A DNA stretch of 58,286 nt from an uncultured Traorella sp. (GTDB taxonomy: Bacteria; Bacillota_I; Bacilli_A; Erysipelotrichales; Erysipelotrichaceae), in NCBI GenBank assembly GCA_944324265.1, contig CALUVS010000010.1, forward strand, positions 1 to 58,286. The letters run 5' to 3'. The notes under the pieces are model-generated. The model made no database searches and had not been told where the DNA came from. It saw only the letters and a program-made list of their open reading frames with translations. Within the stretch, counting starts at the first letter, position 1. Each line of letters opens with the position of its first letter. Position numbers and translations under genes: made by a program. This document shows, piece by piece, positions 15,033 through 27,569 of the stretch.

Positions 15033-16817
15033 TTATTTTACTTCAGGAAGCATATATCTTTCACGATTTTTCATCAAGCGTTTTTCAAAGTAATCATCAT
15101 TTCCGCTTCTCAGATTGTTCAGATATTCATGTGTTTCAAATGTATTGTTATTGATCTGAAGCATGCATACTGCCATATTGGAGCAGTGATCTGCAGCTCT
15201 TTCCATCAACGTTGTAATTTCAGTTAAATGGATACCCATTTCAATTGTACATTCACCGGTTTTCAATCTTTCTACATGACGTGTTTTCAATTCATCCTGC
15301 AGACCTTTGATAATTTCAACCAATGGTTCAACCTTGACAGCTAATTTCAGATCTTCTTTTTCATAAGCTTCCATCGTAATTGTCAGTATATCATTGATTG
15401 CTCTCATATATACTTCCAATTCTTTTTTCGCAGCTTCTGAGAATTTCAGACCTTCTGCATGAATTTCTGTCGCAATCTTCATAATGGCCGTTGCATGGTC
15501 AGAAATTCTTTCAATATCATTCAATGTATGAAGCATCAATGTCCATGTGTGATTCTGTTCTTCAGAAAGGGCATTGCCGCTCAATTTAATCAAATATGTA
15601 CCAATCTTATCTTCATAACTATTGACACGTGATTCATTGTGTTCCACCTTGCTGGCTGCATTTTCATCATAATTCAGAATAAGATTCATTGCATTGACCA
15701 TGTTTTTCTTTGCTTTATAAGCCATGTGATTCGTAACAATCTTACATTGATCAATAGCAAAGCCTGGAGTATCTAAGAATCTTTCATCCAATGTCAAGAA
15801 ATCGCTGATTGATTTAGAAGTATTTTCAACTTTTTCGCTTTCATCAACTTTGATTGTCTTGTAAGACAATTTAACAAGCACATTTGAGAATGGCAATAAG
15901 ATGATTGTTGCAAAGATGTTGAAGCTGCTATGAACAATAGCAATTCCTGTAGGATTAATCAAATCAGTTAAGAATTCGAAATGTAAGAAAACATTCAATG
16001 TATAGAATACAATCATAAAAATCGTTGTACCGATCAGATTAAAATACAAATGAATCAGTGCCGCACGCTTCGCATTTTTGTTGGCTCCGATAGCAGACAA
16101 AATTGCAGTGATACATGTACCGATATTCTGTCCCATAATAATAGGAATAGCTGTACCAACTGTTACGACGCCTGTAGAACATAATGCCTGCAAGATACCG
16201 ACAGAAGCACTGGAAGACTGAATAATTGCAGTCAAGACAGCTCCGGCAAGCATTCCTAAAATTGGATTTGAGAACATTAACAGCATATTTGCAAATTCAG
16301 GAACATCTTGCAATGGGGATACCGCAGCACTCATTGTATCCATACCAAACATCAATACAGCAAAGCCAACCATAATTGTTCCGGCATCGCGCAGTTTTTC
16401 TTTTTTACTGAATAATAAGAAGGCAACACCGATAATTGCTAAAATTGGTGAAAATGATGATGGCTTCAGCATCTGTACGAAGAAACTGTCACCCTCAATA
16501 CTTGATAAGCTTAAGATCCAAGAAGTCATCGTTGTACCAATATTGGCCCCCATGATGATACCGACAGCCTGTGTCAGTTTCATGATACCTGAGTTTACGA
16601 AACCAACAACCATAACTGTGGTAGCTGATGAAGACTGAATTACTGCTGTGACAGCAGCCCCTAACGCAACTGCTTTTAAAGGGGTATTGGTCAATCTTTC
16701 AAGAATTCTTTCTAACTTACCTCCTGAAATCTTCGTAAGCCCTTCTCCCAGTACGTGCATACCAAAAAGAAAGAGAGCTAAACCTCCAATCATGTTCAAT
16801 ACATCAAAGATTGTCAT
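15033..16817 (-). CDS. Na/Pi cotransporter family protein with PhoU-like domain
   Basis: 594-residue inner-membrane protein. The N-terminal half (about 1-320) is the PNaS transporter with the duplicated signature QSSSATTVMVV plus GANIGTT and, again, QSSSASVGIL plus GQNIGTC, typical of sodium-coupled phosphate symporters (NptA type). The C-terminal part (about 350-560) is a helical PhoU-like domain (ERISDHATAIMKI, ERAADHCSNMAV), probably cytoplasmic and regulatory. The gene reads away from the origin, its start facing the DnaA-box region. It is monocistronic with its own terminator. Confidence 0.92.
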   Translation of the reverse strand: MTIFDVLNMIGGLALFLFGMHVLGEGLTKISGGKLERILERLTNTPLKAVALGAAVTAVIQSSSATTVMVVGFVNSGIMKLTQAVGIIMGANIGTTMTSWILSLSSIEGDSFFVQMLKPSSFSPILAIIGVAFLLFSKKEKLRDAGTIMVGFAVLMFGMDTMSAAVSPLQDVPEFANMLLMFSNPILGMLAGAVLTAIIQSSSASVGILQALCSTGVVTVGTAIPIIMGQNIGTCITAILSAIGANKNAKRAALIHLYFNLIGTTIFMIVFYTLNVFLHFEFLTDLINPTGIAIVHSSFNIFATIILLPFSNVLVKLSYKTIKVDESEKVENTSKSISDFLTLDERFLDTPGFAIDQCKIVTNHMAYKAKKNMVNAMNLILNYDENAASKVEHNESRVNSYEDKIGTYLIKLSGNALSEEQNHTWTLMLHTLNDIERISDHATAIMKIATEIHAEGLKFSEAAKKELEVYMRAINDILTITMEAYEKEDLKLAVKVEPLVEIIKGLQDELKTRHVERLKTGECTIEMGIHLTEITTLMERAADHCSNMAVCMLQINNNTFETHEYLNNLRSGNDDYFEKRLMKNRERYMLPEVK

Positions 16818-17017
16818 ATAATATCTCCTTTATCCTTATCTCCTTATATATTTATCTTTTTTCCCTTAAGGCTTTATTCTACTTTATTTTAACTTACTTT
16901 TTACATTTTTCATACCCAAGATTAACTATTTTTTATTTTTCTTACATTGATTTTACAAGTTCTTTACATTTGTATTTTGTGCAGATTTTATGCTTCTGAA
17001 ATTAATTTGTTAACAAT
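16818..17017. other. AT-rich spacer left of oriC
   Basis: About 200 bp of T/C-rich sequence between the cotransporter gene and the first DnaA box. It must hold the cotransporter promoter (minus-strand TAGAAT- and TAAAAT-like hexamers occur around 16870-16890) but no convincing pair with a -35. No ORF or RNA is seen. Confidence 0.5.
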
Positions 17018-17329
17018 TGTGGATTTTATACTATTATCCAAGTGACTTTTCCACAATTATTGGATGAATTGTGGAAAGATCTGGGATTTTTTTTCCTGTT
17101 GATAAGTTTTATTGTGGAATTGTTGAAATGTAAAAAATAGCCGATAAAATAAGGATTTCTTTTCTGTTTTATTGTGGATAACTTCAAATTTATCCACAAT
17201 ACCTTTCCACAGTTTCCACAATTTTGTTTTCCACAGGAGTTTTCCACAATGAATTCCACAACAAAAGATGTGGAATTTTATTTTCACCCGATTATTACGC
17301 TATTTTTGAACTATTGCAATTGTGGAGTT
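17018..17329. other. oriC: oriC, DnaA-box cluster upstream of dnaA
   Basis: About fourteen DnaA-box-like 9-mers in 312 bp. Two are perfect and convergent: TGTGGATAA at 17173 and TTATCCACA at 17190. One-mismatch forms follow: TTTTCCACA at 17047, 17227 and 17240, CTTTCCACA 17203, GTTTCCACA 17212, AATTCCACA 17252, and in the other orientation at 17018, 17070, 17113, 17269 and 17321. The boxes switch from mostly reverse on the left to mostly forward at 17190-17260. This is the main DnaA-binding half of a bipartite origin; it probably also autoregulates dnaA. Confidence 0.93.
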
Positions 17330-17403
17330 CTTGGGATTGTGAAAATTCTTATAGCAATCACTGTAAAATTGGGTTAAAATTTATATGCATAAAGAGGTAA
17401 ATC

Positions 17404-18771
17404 ATGTCTACATATACGAAGAATTCATTAAATGCAATATGGAAAGAAACACTAGATAACATTAAATCTGGTGGTTTTGTTGATGCTTCCGTTTTTGATC
17501 AGGTTTTTGTGGATTCTCAGCTTTATGATATCAACGATGAATATGCAGTCATTGTTGCACCGAATTATCTTAGTCAATGTGTATTGAATATGGATGAAAA
17601 TAAATCGATCATCCAAAATAAATTAAGTGAAATCACTCAGAAAAATATAAAAGTAAAGTCATTATTGAAAAATGAAATACAGGAAGTAGATCTTCCGATT
17701 TCTCACTTAAGTGAGGCTAATAAAAAAATCATTCTGCAAGATAAGCTTTTAGATAAATACACATTTGATAATTTTGTTGTAGGTCATTCCAATCGAGAGA
17801 GTCAAGCTGCTGCTTTATCATGTGCGGTAAATCAAAGCAGCTATTTTAATCCTCTTTTTATTTACGGAAACAGCGGATTAGGAAAAACTCACTTGCTGCA
17901 TGCCATCGGAAATTATGTCAAACAGCATTCACCTGAAAAGAAAGTATTATATATTTACAGTGAAGATTTCATTGGTTTAATTGTCAATGCGCTGCGTGAT
18001 AATACCATTGATGAAGTCAAACGAATCATTGAAGAAACAGATTATTTATTGATTGACGATATACAGCGTCTGAAACAAGGTGAAAGAAGCCAAGAAATCT
18101 TCTTTAATATCTACAACAACCTCTACAATAAAGGAAAGCAGATTGTTTTTACCAGTGATATTCATCCATCTGAACTGAAGGGAATTGAAAATCGTCTGGT
18201 TTCTCGTTTTACTTCAGGTTTATCTGTTGGAATTGATTCACCTGAATTTGAAACTTCTTTAGCTATCTTAGAGAAAAAGATAGAAGAAAGAGGCGAATCT
18301 TTATTAATTGAAAAAGCTGTTTTGGAATATATCGCAACGACTTATTCGACTGATGTTCGTGAATTGGAAGGCAATTTAAATAAATTAATATTTAAGGCCA
18401 TTTTATATAATCCGAAAGTCATTGATCTTGATTTTGCTATTCAAGCATTTAAGGATGAACAAAGCAGTAAATCCGGCGGTGCACTTACTGTCACAAAAAT
18501 CAAAAGAGCTGTCTGTGACTTTTATGGGCTGACACGCGCTCAGCTGGAAAGCAAATCAAAAACCAGCAATATTTCGAATGCACGGCATATAGCTATATAT
18601 CTATGCCGAACTCATTTGGATCTGCCCTTTGCAAAGATTGGTGCTGAGTTTGGCGGACGTGATCATTCTACTGTCATGAGCAGTTATGACAAAATGTGCA
18701 AGTATATCAAAGAAAATGAATTATTTGCGACTGCTGTTTCTAAGATTGAGAAAAAACTCGGGCTGAAATAA
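17404..18771 (+). CDS. dnaA: Chromosomal replication initiator DnaA
   Basis: 455-residue initiator ATPase. Domain I (about 1-85), a short linker, AAA+ domain III with Walker A GNSGLGKTHLLHA (about 156) and Walker B YLLIDDIQRL, and the C-terminal DNA-binding domain IV with the signature SNARHIAIYLCR and FGGRDHSTVMSS that reads DnaA boxes. ATG 17404 follows AAAGAGG. It is flanked by DnaA boxes on both sides. Genes left of here read left and genes right of here mostly read right, as expected for co-orientation with replication. Confidence 0.98.
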   Translation: MSTYTKNSLNAIWKETLDNIKSGGFVDASVFDQVFVDSQLYDINDEYAVIVAPNYLSQCVLNMDENKSIIQNKLSEITQKNIKVKSLLKNEIQEVDLPISHLSEANKKIILQDKLLDKYTFDNFVVGHSNRESQAAALSCAVNQSSYFNPLFIYGNSGLGKTHLLHAIGNYVKQHSPEKKVLYIYSEDFIGLIVNALRDNTIDEVKRIIEETDYLLIDDIQRLKQGERSQEIFFNIYNNLYNKGKQIVFTSDIHPSELKGIENRLVSRFTSGLSVGIDSPEFETSLAILEKKIEERGESLLIEKAVLEYIATTYSTDVRELEGNLNKLIFKAILYNPKVIDLDFAIQAFKDEQSSKSGGALTVTKIKRAVCDFYGLTRAQLESKSKTSNISNARHIAIYLCRTHLDLPFAKIGAEFGGRDHSTVMSSYDKMCKYIKENELFATAVSKIEKKLGLK

Positions 18772-18842
18772 ACAATTATTCCACTAGAGTTTACCACATG
18801 TTTTTGATAAAATATTTACGATAAATAAAGGACTTGGAAGAC

Positions 18843-18900
18843 TTTTCCACAATTCCACATCCCTTATTATTGTTATTACAAAATAAAAAATATTTATATA
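18843..18900 (+). other. Second oriC element: DnaA boxes, trios and AT-rich unwinding region
   Basis: In the dnaA-dnaN gap: TTTTCCACA (18843-18851) abuts AATTCCACA (18851-18859), then a short CCC, then TTATTATTGTTATTA (18864-18878, trio repeats on the complementary strand), then a 20-bp A/T tract. The order matches the Bacillus subtilis basal unwinding system, in which DnaA loads onto one strand through the trios. Confidence 0.78.
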
Positions 18901-18916
18901 AAGGGGGAATTTCCAG

Positions 18917-20035
18917 ATGAATTTCAAAATTTCAAAATCTGTGTTCTACAACGCATTGCAGATTGCAGCTAGAGCTATTTCTAGTTATTCACCATTGCCG
19001 GCATTTTCAGGAATTAAAATTGAAGCGAAAGCAGATAGTCTGATCTTAATCGGTTCTGATTCTGATATTTCTATTCGCACAGTGATCTTAAGTTCTGAAG
19101 AAAACTCTTTGATCATTAAAGAAATGGGTTCTATTGTCATCGAATCTCGTTATATCATGGAAATCATTCGTAAGTTTGATGCAGAGACATTAGAATTTGA
19201 AGTATTAGAAAATTCTTCTGCCAAAATTTCTGATGATGTCAGTGAATTTAAGATCAATGGGATGAGAGCGAGTGAATATCCAAATATTGATTTTGCAAAG
19301 CCTGCAACATTGATTGATTTTAAGTCTGAATTATTGAAGACAACGATTATGCAGACAATTTTTGCTACAAGTAAATCTGAAAATCGTCCTGCATTAACCG
19401 GTGTAAATTTCTGCTGCAATGGAAATGAGTTAATTTGCACAGCTACAGATTCTTATCGTTTAGCCAGAAAGAAAGTACAGTTAGCTGATTCTTATCATTT
19501 TAATATTACGATTCCTTCCAGAAACTTATCTGAAGTTGTAAAGACATTGGATTTGGAAGAAGATATTGTATTTGCAGTTTCTGATAAGAAAGCTCAATTT
19601 ATTATCGGCAATACCATTATTCAATCTCGTTTGATTGATGGATCATTCCCTGAAACCAATCGTTTGATTCCTCAATCATTCAGTTATGAATTAGAAATTA
19701 ATTACAGTGATATTATCGGTGCAATCGATCGTGCCAGCTTAATTAAAAATGAAGGTATTTCTGTAATTAAGCTTTCTTTGGATGAACAGGAATGCATCTT
19801 GTCTACAAGAGCATTGGAAGTAGGTTCAAGCAAGGAAACTTTGAAAGATGCGAAATTCAGCGGGGAACATCTGGATATTTCCTTTAATGGTCAATATGTA
19901 TTTGAGGCTTTGCGTGCTTTGAACAAAGGTAAGATTCGTTTCAGCTTCTGCGGTGAAATGAAACCATTCATTATTCAAAGTGTAGAAGAAAAGGATATCT
20001 TACAGCTGGTTCTTCCATTAAGAACTTATGCATAA
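18917..20035 (+). CDS. dnaN: DNA polymerase III beta sliding clamp
   Basis: 372-residue processivity clamp; three structurally similar domains of about 120 residues each. Family landmarks include the N-terminal MNFKISKSVFYNALQIAARA, the central RPALTGVNF and ATDSYRLARKK, and the C-terminal PFIIQS...LQLVLPLRTYA that forms the partner-binding pocket. Start ATG 18917 follows AAAGGGGG. It is 145 bp after dnaA, the gap holding the unwinding element, and has its own terminator downstream. Confidence 0.97.
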   Translation: MNFKISKSVFYNALQIAARAISSYSPLPAFSGIKIEAKADSLILIGSDSDISIRTVILSSEENSLIIKEMGSIVIESRYIMEIIRKFDAETLEFEVLENSSAKISDDVSEFKINGMRASEYPNIDFAKPATLIDFKSELLKTTIMQTIFATSKSENRPALTGVNFCCNGNELICTATDSYRLARKKVQLADSYHFNITIPSRNLSEVVKTLDLEEDIVFAVSDKKAQFIIGNTIIQSRLIDGSFPETNRLIPQSFSYELEINYSDIIGAIDRASLIKNEGISVIKLSLDEQECILSTRALEVGSSKETLKDAKFSGEHLDISFNGQYVFEALRALNKGKIRFSFCGEMKPFIIQSVEEKDILQLVLPLRTYA

Positions 20036-20058
20036 GATAGGATAATTCAGTGAGATTT

Positions 20059-20094
20059 AACAGTTCGATTCGAAATGAATTGAGCTGTTTTTAT
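20059..20094 (+). terminator. Terminator after dnaN
   Basis: AACAGTTCGATTC, 5-nt loop, GAATTGAGCTGTT (13-bp stem with two G-T pairs) and a T-rich tail. Confidence 0.85.
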
Positions 20095-20162
20095 TTCAGA
20101 AATGTTTTGCTTAATTCATTGTGGAAAACTACTAAAAACTACAAATAAAAGCTTTTTTATGT

Positions 20163-20168
20163 TATAAT
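20163..20168 (+). promoter_or_regulatory. Extended -10 promoter of S4-recF-gyrBA operon
   Basis: TGTTATAAT with perfect TATAAT and upstream TG; 28 bp before the S4-protein ATG. A lone DnaA-box-like TGTGGAAAA lies upstream at about 20120. Confidence 0.55.
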
Positions 20169-20196
20169 ATATTAGATGAGTTAAAGGAGTTAATGT

Positions 20197-20399
20197 ATGA
20201 AAATTAAGATTCTTACGGACTATATCACCTTAGGTCAATTACTTAAAATGACTGATTTTATCCAAAGCGGAGGAGAAGCGAAGTTTGCAGTGAAGACATT
20301 GGATATTACTGTAAACAATGAAAAAGAGGATCGCCGCGGACGTAAATTGTATGCAGGTGATGTAATTGTCATTGAGGGACAGACATTTACGTTAGAAAA

Positions 20400-20403
<4 letters not shown>
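20197..20403 (+). CDS. yaaA: S4 domain-containing protein YaaA/RlbA
   Basis: 68-residue RNA-binding protein consisting of one S4 domain: YITLGQLLKMTDFIQSGG then ...RRGRKLYAGDVIVIEG. It is the conserved small ORF between dnaN and recF in Firmicutes, implicated in ribosome assembly in B. subtilis. Its last codon overlaps the recF ATG (ATGA), so translation is coupled. Confidence 0.93.
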
Positions 20404-23439
<3,036 letters not shown>

Positions 23440-23449
23440 GAGGATGATT

Positions 23450-25942
23450 ATGGAAATTAATAATGAGAAATTGATTCATCGTGACATTTCGAATGAAATG
23501 CGTACTTCTTTCCTAGATTATGCTATGTCTGTAATTGTTGCCCGTGCTTTGCCTGATGTACGTGATGGATTGAAGCCGGTTCATCGCCGAATTATCCATT
23601 CAATGAATGAACTTGGAATTGTTGCAGATAAACCATATAAGAAAAGTGCCAGAATTGTCGGGGATGTTATCGGTAAGTATCACCCTCACGGCGATACAGC
23701 TGTTTATGATGCGATGGTTCGTATGAGTCAGGACTTCTCTTATCGTTATGAACTTGTTCAAGGTCATGGGAACTTTGGTTCTATCGATGGGGATGGGGCA
23801 GCTGCTATGCGTTATACAGAAGCGAGAATGTCTAAGATCTGTATGGAACTTGTCAAAGATATTCAGAAAGATACGGTTGATTTTGTCGATAACTATGATG
23901 GAGAAGAAAAAGAGCCTTCTGTATTGCCGGCGCGTTTTCCGAATCTGATTGTTAATGGTGCAGTCGGTATTGCGGTTGGTATGGCAACCAATATTCCTCC
24001 TCATAACTTAAGAGAGGCTATTGATGCAACTTTGGCAATCATGGATAATCCGGATATTACGACAAAAGAATTGATGGAAAAATATATTTTTGGTCCTGAT
24101 TTTCCTACAGGAGGTATTATCTTAGGAAGAGCAGGAATCAAACAAGCTTATGAAACTGGCCGAGGAAGTATTGTTACGCGTTCTCGAGTTACAACAGAAG
24201 AAATGGCGAATGGAAAGAAAAGACTTATTGTCACAGAAATTCCATATCAGGTCAATAAAGCTGTTTTAGTTGAGAAAATTGCCTCTTTGGTAAGAGAAAA
24301 ACAAATTGATGGGATTACGGACCTGCGTGATGAATCAAATCGTGAAGGAATCCGTATTGTTATTGAATTAAGAAAAGATGTTCAGAGTGATGTCATCTTA
24401 AATCAATTATATCGTATGACTTCTATGCAGACTGCTTTTGGTGTTAATATGATGGCATTGGTCAATGGTGCGCCAAAACTGTTAAGCATGAAGGAAGCAT
24501 TGCAGTGTTATGTAGATCACCAAATTGATGTAACAGTGCGCAGAACGAAATTTGATTTGAGAAAAGCAGAAGATCGTGCTCATATTTTAGCTGGTTTATT
24601 GATTGCTTTGGATCATATTGATGAAATTATTAATATTATCCGTCATTCAAAAGATGATCCGCAGGCAATGAGTGAGATGATGGAAAGATTTAATCTTTCA
24701 GAAATTCAAGCAAAAGCAATCATGGATATGCAGTTAAGAAGATTGACTGGATTATCTCGTGCTAAGATTGAAGATGAATATAATGGCTTATTGACACTCA
24801 TTGAGGATCTGAAAGATATTTTAGCTAATCATTCTCGTGTTCTTGAAATTATTCGCAGTGAACTGACAGCAGTCAAAGAAAAATACGGGGATGAAAGAAG
24901 AACTGAAATTTCTGATTCTGATTTTGATATGCAGGATGAAGATTTGATCCCTGTAGAAGACATTGTAATTACAATGACTTCCAACGGATATATGAAGCGT
25001 ATGCCTGTAGATACTTATCGTACGCAGAATCGCGGAGGAAAAGGTGTTAAGGGTATGGCAGTCAATGAAGATGATGTCGTTGAATTCTTATTGACGATGT
25101 CAACTCATGATTATCTGATGCTGTTTACGAACTTCGGGAAGGTATATCGTATGAAAGGATATCAAGTACCAAACGCTTCACGTACGGCAAAAGGTATTCC
25201 GGTAGTGAATTTGCTTGAACTTGATAAAGATGAAAAAGTGAAGGCAATGATTGCAGTTAAGAAAGATTCTGAATCTAAATATTATGTATTTGCGACAAAA
25301 AACGGTATTGTGAAGAGAACTCGCGTGGATGAATTTACAAATATTATGCGCAAAGGAAAAATTGCAATTGTCTTGAATGAAAATGATGAATTGATTGGAG
25401 TAAAGGAAACAAGCGGCGATGATGAAATCTTATTAGCTGCAAGCAACGGAAAAGTTGCTCGATTCCATGAAGATGATATTCGTCCGATGGGAAGAAAATC
25501 AATCGGTGTTAAAGGTATGAATGTTGATGGTGCGACACTTGTCGGCATTGCGACATCGAATGAAGGTACAGATATTTTATCTGTAACGGAAAAAGGTTAT
25601 GGTAAGAAAACACCAATCAGTGAATATCGAATGAGCAAGCGCGGTGCGAAAGGTGTTTTAACTGTTAATGTTTCTGATGCAACCGGAAATCTTGTTTCAA
25701 TTCGAACAGTCAATGGTGATGAGGATGCAATGATTGTTACGAATGAAGGTATCATCATTCGTCTGAGTCTTGAAAATGTTGCTAATTACGGAAGAAATAC
25801 GAAAGGTGTTCGATTAATTAATTTATCTGACAGCGATGCTGTTGTTGCGAAAGTAACTATCGTAGAAAAAGACGAATCAGCTGAAGATGAACAAAATACA
25901 GAAAATTCTGCAGAAGTAATTGACAATACCAATGAAGAATGA
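23450..25942 (+). CDS. gyrA: DNA gyrase subunit A
   Basis: 830 residues from ATG 23450; AGGAGG lies six bases before it, while the in-frame ATG at 23444 is too close. The breakage-reunion domain has [19 protein letters not shown] and the quinolone-resistance region with [13 protein letters not shown]; the catalytic Tyr is in [12 protein letters not shown]. The C-terminal beta-pinwheel carries the GyrA box region [11 protein letters not shown], which distinguishes gyrase from topoisomerase IV. The acidic tail (residues about 805-830) is Glu/Asp/Asn rich. The serS promoter overlaps its stop codon. Confidence 0.98.
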   Translation: MEINNEKLIHRDISNEMRTSFLDYAMSVIVARALPDVRDGLKPVHRRIIHSMNELGIVADKPYKKSARIVGDVIGKYHPHGDTAVYDAMVRMSQDFSYRYELVQGHGNFGSIDGDGAAAMRYTEARMSKICMELVKDIQKDTVDFVDNYDGEEKEPSVLPARFPNLIVNGAVGIAVGMATNIPPHNLREAIDATLAIMDNPDITTKELMEKYIFGPDFPTGGIILGRAGIKQAYETGRGSIVTRSRVTTEEMANGKKRLIVTEIPYQVNKAVLVEKIASLVREKQIDGITDLRDESNREGIRIVIELRKDVQSDVILNQLYRMTSMQTAFGVNMMALVNGAPKLLSMKEALQCYVDHQIDVTVRRTKFDLRKAEDRAHILAGLLIALDHIDEIINIIRHSKDDPQAMSEMMERFNLSEIQAKAIMDMQLRRLTGLSRAKIEDEYNGLLTLIEDLKDILANHSRVLEIIRSELTAVKEKYGDERRTEISDSDFDMQDEDLIPVEDIVITMTSNGYMKRMPVDTYRTQNRGGKGVKGMAVNEDDVVEFLLTMSTHDYLMLFTNFGKVYRMKGYQVPNASRTAKGIPVVNLLELDKDEKVKAMIAVKKDSESKYYVFATKNGIVKRTRVDEFTNIMRKGKIAIVLNENDELIGVKETSGDDEILLAASNGKVARFHEDDIRPMGRKSIGVKGMNVDGATLVGIATSNEGTDILSVTEKGYGKKTPISEYRMSKRGAKGVLTVNVSDATGNLVSIRTVNGDEDAMIVTNEGIIIRLSLENVANYGRNTKGVRLINLSDSDAVVAKVTIVEKDESAEDEQNTENSAEVIDNTNEE

Positions 25943-25948
25943 TTAAAT
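25920..25948 (+). promoter_or_regulatory. Probable promoter of serS T-box transcript
   Basis: TTGACA (25920-25925) inside the last codons of gyrA, 17 bp, TTAAAT (25943-25948) just after its stop. Confidence 0.55.
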
Positions 25949-25951
25949 TAA

Positions 25952-26178
25952 GTCGATTAAATCGTTGATAAGGATAAGTAAGCAATGGAATCTTATAGAG
26001 AGATGACAGCTGGTGGAAGTCATTATTGGAAATTGCTGAAATCAACCTTGGAGTGAACTGGTGAATCAAGTAGTCAGTTTCGGTGGTTCCGTTATAACTT
26101 TCAAGTGGATATGATTGATTTCATATCAAAAAGGGTGGCAACACGAGGTATCGTCCCTTATAACGATGCCTCTTTTTT
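25952..26178 (+). promoter_or_regulatory. T-box riboswitch, tRNA-Ser
   Basis: Leader of serS. The T-box AGGGTGGCAACACG is at 26132-26146; its bulge TGGC (26136-26139) can pair with the GCCA end of uncharged tRNA-Ser (discriminator G). A likely specifier codon, TCA (Ser), is at 26042-26044 in the stem I context GAAATCAACC. The terminator stem GAGGTATCGT/ACGATGCCTC followed by TTTTTT (about 26145-26177) competes with the antiterminator. Binding of uncharged tRNA-Ser would allow read-through into serS. The bulge reads CAAC where most T-boxes have ACC. Confidence 0.92.
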
Positions 26179-26195
26179 ATTATAGGAGGAAATAT

Positions 26196-27482
26196 ATGAT
26201 TGATATTCGATTAATTCGTGAAAACCCAGAATTAGTAAAAGAAAATATTCGTAAGAAATTTCAGGATGATAAACTTCCTTTAGTGGATGAAGTCATTGCT
26301 TTGGATATTGAAAACAGAAACACAAAGAAAGCTGCAGAAGATCTGAGAGCTGAAAAAAATCGTATCAGCAAATCAATTGGTGCATTAATGGCACAAGGTA
26401 AACGTGATGAAGCTGAAGAAATGAAAAAGAAAGTTGCTGAATCAGCTCAGCGTTTGGCAGAATTAGAAGAAAAAGAAACTGAACTTGCTGAAAAAGTGAA
26501 GAAGATCATGATGGTGATTCCAAATATCATTGATCCAAGTGTTCCAATCGGCAAAGATGACAGTGAAAATGTAGAGGTTCAAAGATATGGTGAACCAGTA
26601 GTTCCTGACTTTGAAATTCCATACCACACAGATATTATGGAAAGCTTCAATGGCATTGATCTGGATAGTGCTCGTAAAGTTGCCGGAAATGGATTCTATT
26701 ATTTAATGGGTGATATTGCACGTCTGCATTCTGCAGTAATTTCTTATGCCCGTGATTTCATGATCAATAGAGGATTTACTTATTGTGTACCTCCATTCAT
26801 GATCCGCAGCAATGTCGTGACCGGTGTTATGAGTTTTGCAGAAATGGAAGCGATGATGTATAAAATTGAAGGAGAAGATTTATATTTGATTGGTACTTCT
26901 GAACATTCAATGATTGGTAAGTTCATTGATACTATTTTAGAAGAAAAATCTCTTCCTTATACATTAACTTCTTATTCACCTTGCTTTAGAAAAGAAAAAG
27001 GAGCACATGGATTGGAAGAAAGAGGTGTATATCGTATTCACCAATTTGAAAAACAAGAAATGGTTGTTGTATGTAAACCAGAGGAATCTCCAATGTGGTT
27101 TGATAAATTGTGGCAGAATACAGTAGATTTATTCCGTTCATTGGATATCCCTGTCAGAACATTGGAATGCTGCTCCGGAGATTTAGCTGATCTGAAAGTA
27201 AAATCAGTTGATGTAGAAGCATGGTCACCTCGTCAAAAGAAATATTTTGAAGTAGGCAGCTGTTCTAATTTAGGAGATGCACAGGCTCGCAGATTACAAA
27301 TTCGTGTCAATGGAGAAAATGGTAAGTATTTTGCTCATACATTGAATAATACAGTTGTCGCTCCTCCACGTATGTTAATTGCTTTCTTGGAAAATAACTT
27401 GAATGAAGATGGTTCAGTAAATATTCCAGCAGCCTTACAGCCATATATGGGCGGAATGACCAAGATTAAAAAGAAAAAATAG
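26196..27482 (+). CDS. serS: Serine--tRNA ligase
   Basis: 428 residues from ATG 26196 (AGGAGG upstream); the longer reading from 26115 runs through the T-box terminator and is not real. It has the N-terminal coiled-coil arm (about 30-110, rich in Lys/Glu) that grips the long tRNA-Ser arm, then the class II core: motif 2 in FRKEKGAHGLEERGVYRIHQF and motif 3 in TLNNTVVAPPRMLIAFLEN. Motif 3 departs from the usual TLNGSGLAVGRTL, and GTSEHSMIGKF replaces the common PTAE segment, so this is a divergent SerRS subtype. T-box control on Ser fits the assignment. Confidence 0.95.
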   Translation: MIDIRLIRENPELVKENIRKKFQDDKLPLVDEVIALDIENRNTKKAAEDLRAEKNRISKSIGALMAQGKRDEAEEMKKKVAESAQRLAELEEKETELAEKVKKIMMVIPNIIDPSVPIGKDDSENVEVQRYGEPVVPDFEIPYHTDIMESFNGIDLDSARKVAGNGFYYLMGDIARLHSAVISYARDFMINRGFTYCVPPFMIRSNVVTGVMSFAEMEAMMYKIEGEDLYLIGTSEHSMIGKFIDTILEEKSLPYTLTSYSPCFRKEKGAHGLEERGVYRIHQFEKQEMVVVCKPEESPMWFDKLWQNTVDLFRSLDIPVRTLECCSGDLADLKVKSVDVEAWSPRQKKYFEVGSCSNLGDAQARRLQIRVNGENGKYFAHTLNNTVVAPPRMLIAFLENNLNEDGSVNIPAALQPYMGGMTKIKKKK

Positions 27483-27498
27483 TGTTTCACGTGAAACA
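27483..27498. other. parS: parS site 1 (ParB/Spo0J binding)
   Basis: Perfect 16-bp palindrome TGTTTCACGTGAAACA, the canonical bacterial parS sequence, immediately after the serS stop and about 10 kb from dnaA. Confidence 0.93.
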
Positions 27499-27502
27499 TT
27501 CG

Positions 27503-27530
27503 AAAAAGGTACATGGATACCTTTTTCTTT
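27503..27530 (+). terminator. Terminator of serS
   Basis: AAAAAGGTA, 6-nt loop, TACCTTTTT then TCTTTTT. Confidence 0.88.
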
Positions 27531-27569
27531 TTATCACTTCTATATATAATAATAGAAAAGGAGTTTATT

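Noticed and set aside
16941-16965. Sequence similar to the terminal 28-bp repeats (GATTTTACAAG near the cotransporter)
   Set aside because: Only about a dozen bases agree, in an A/T-rich region; likely coincidence.
23600-24004. 134-codon antisense ORF within gyrA
   Set aside because: Shadow of a strongly coding gene; no ribosome binding site and improbable protein composition.
26115-26195. 27-residue N-terminal extension of SerRS
   Set aside because: The reading frame passes through the T-box antiterminator and terminator; the ATG at 26196 has a proper AGGAGG.
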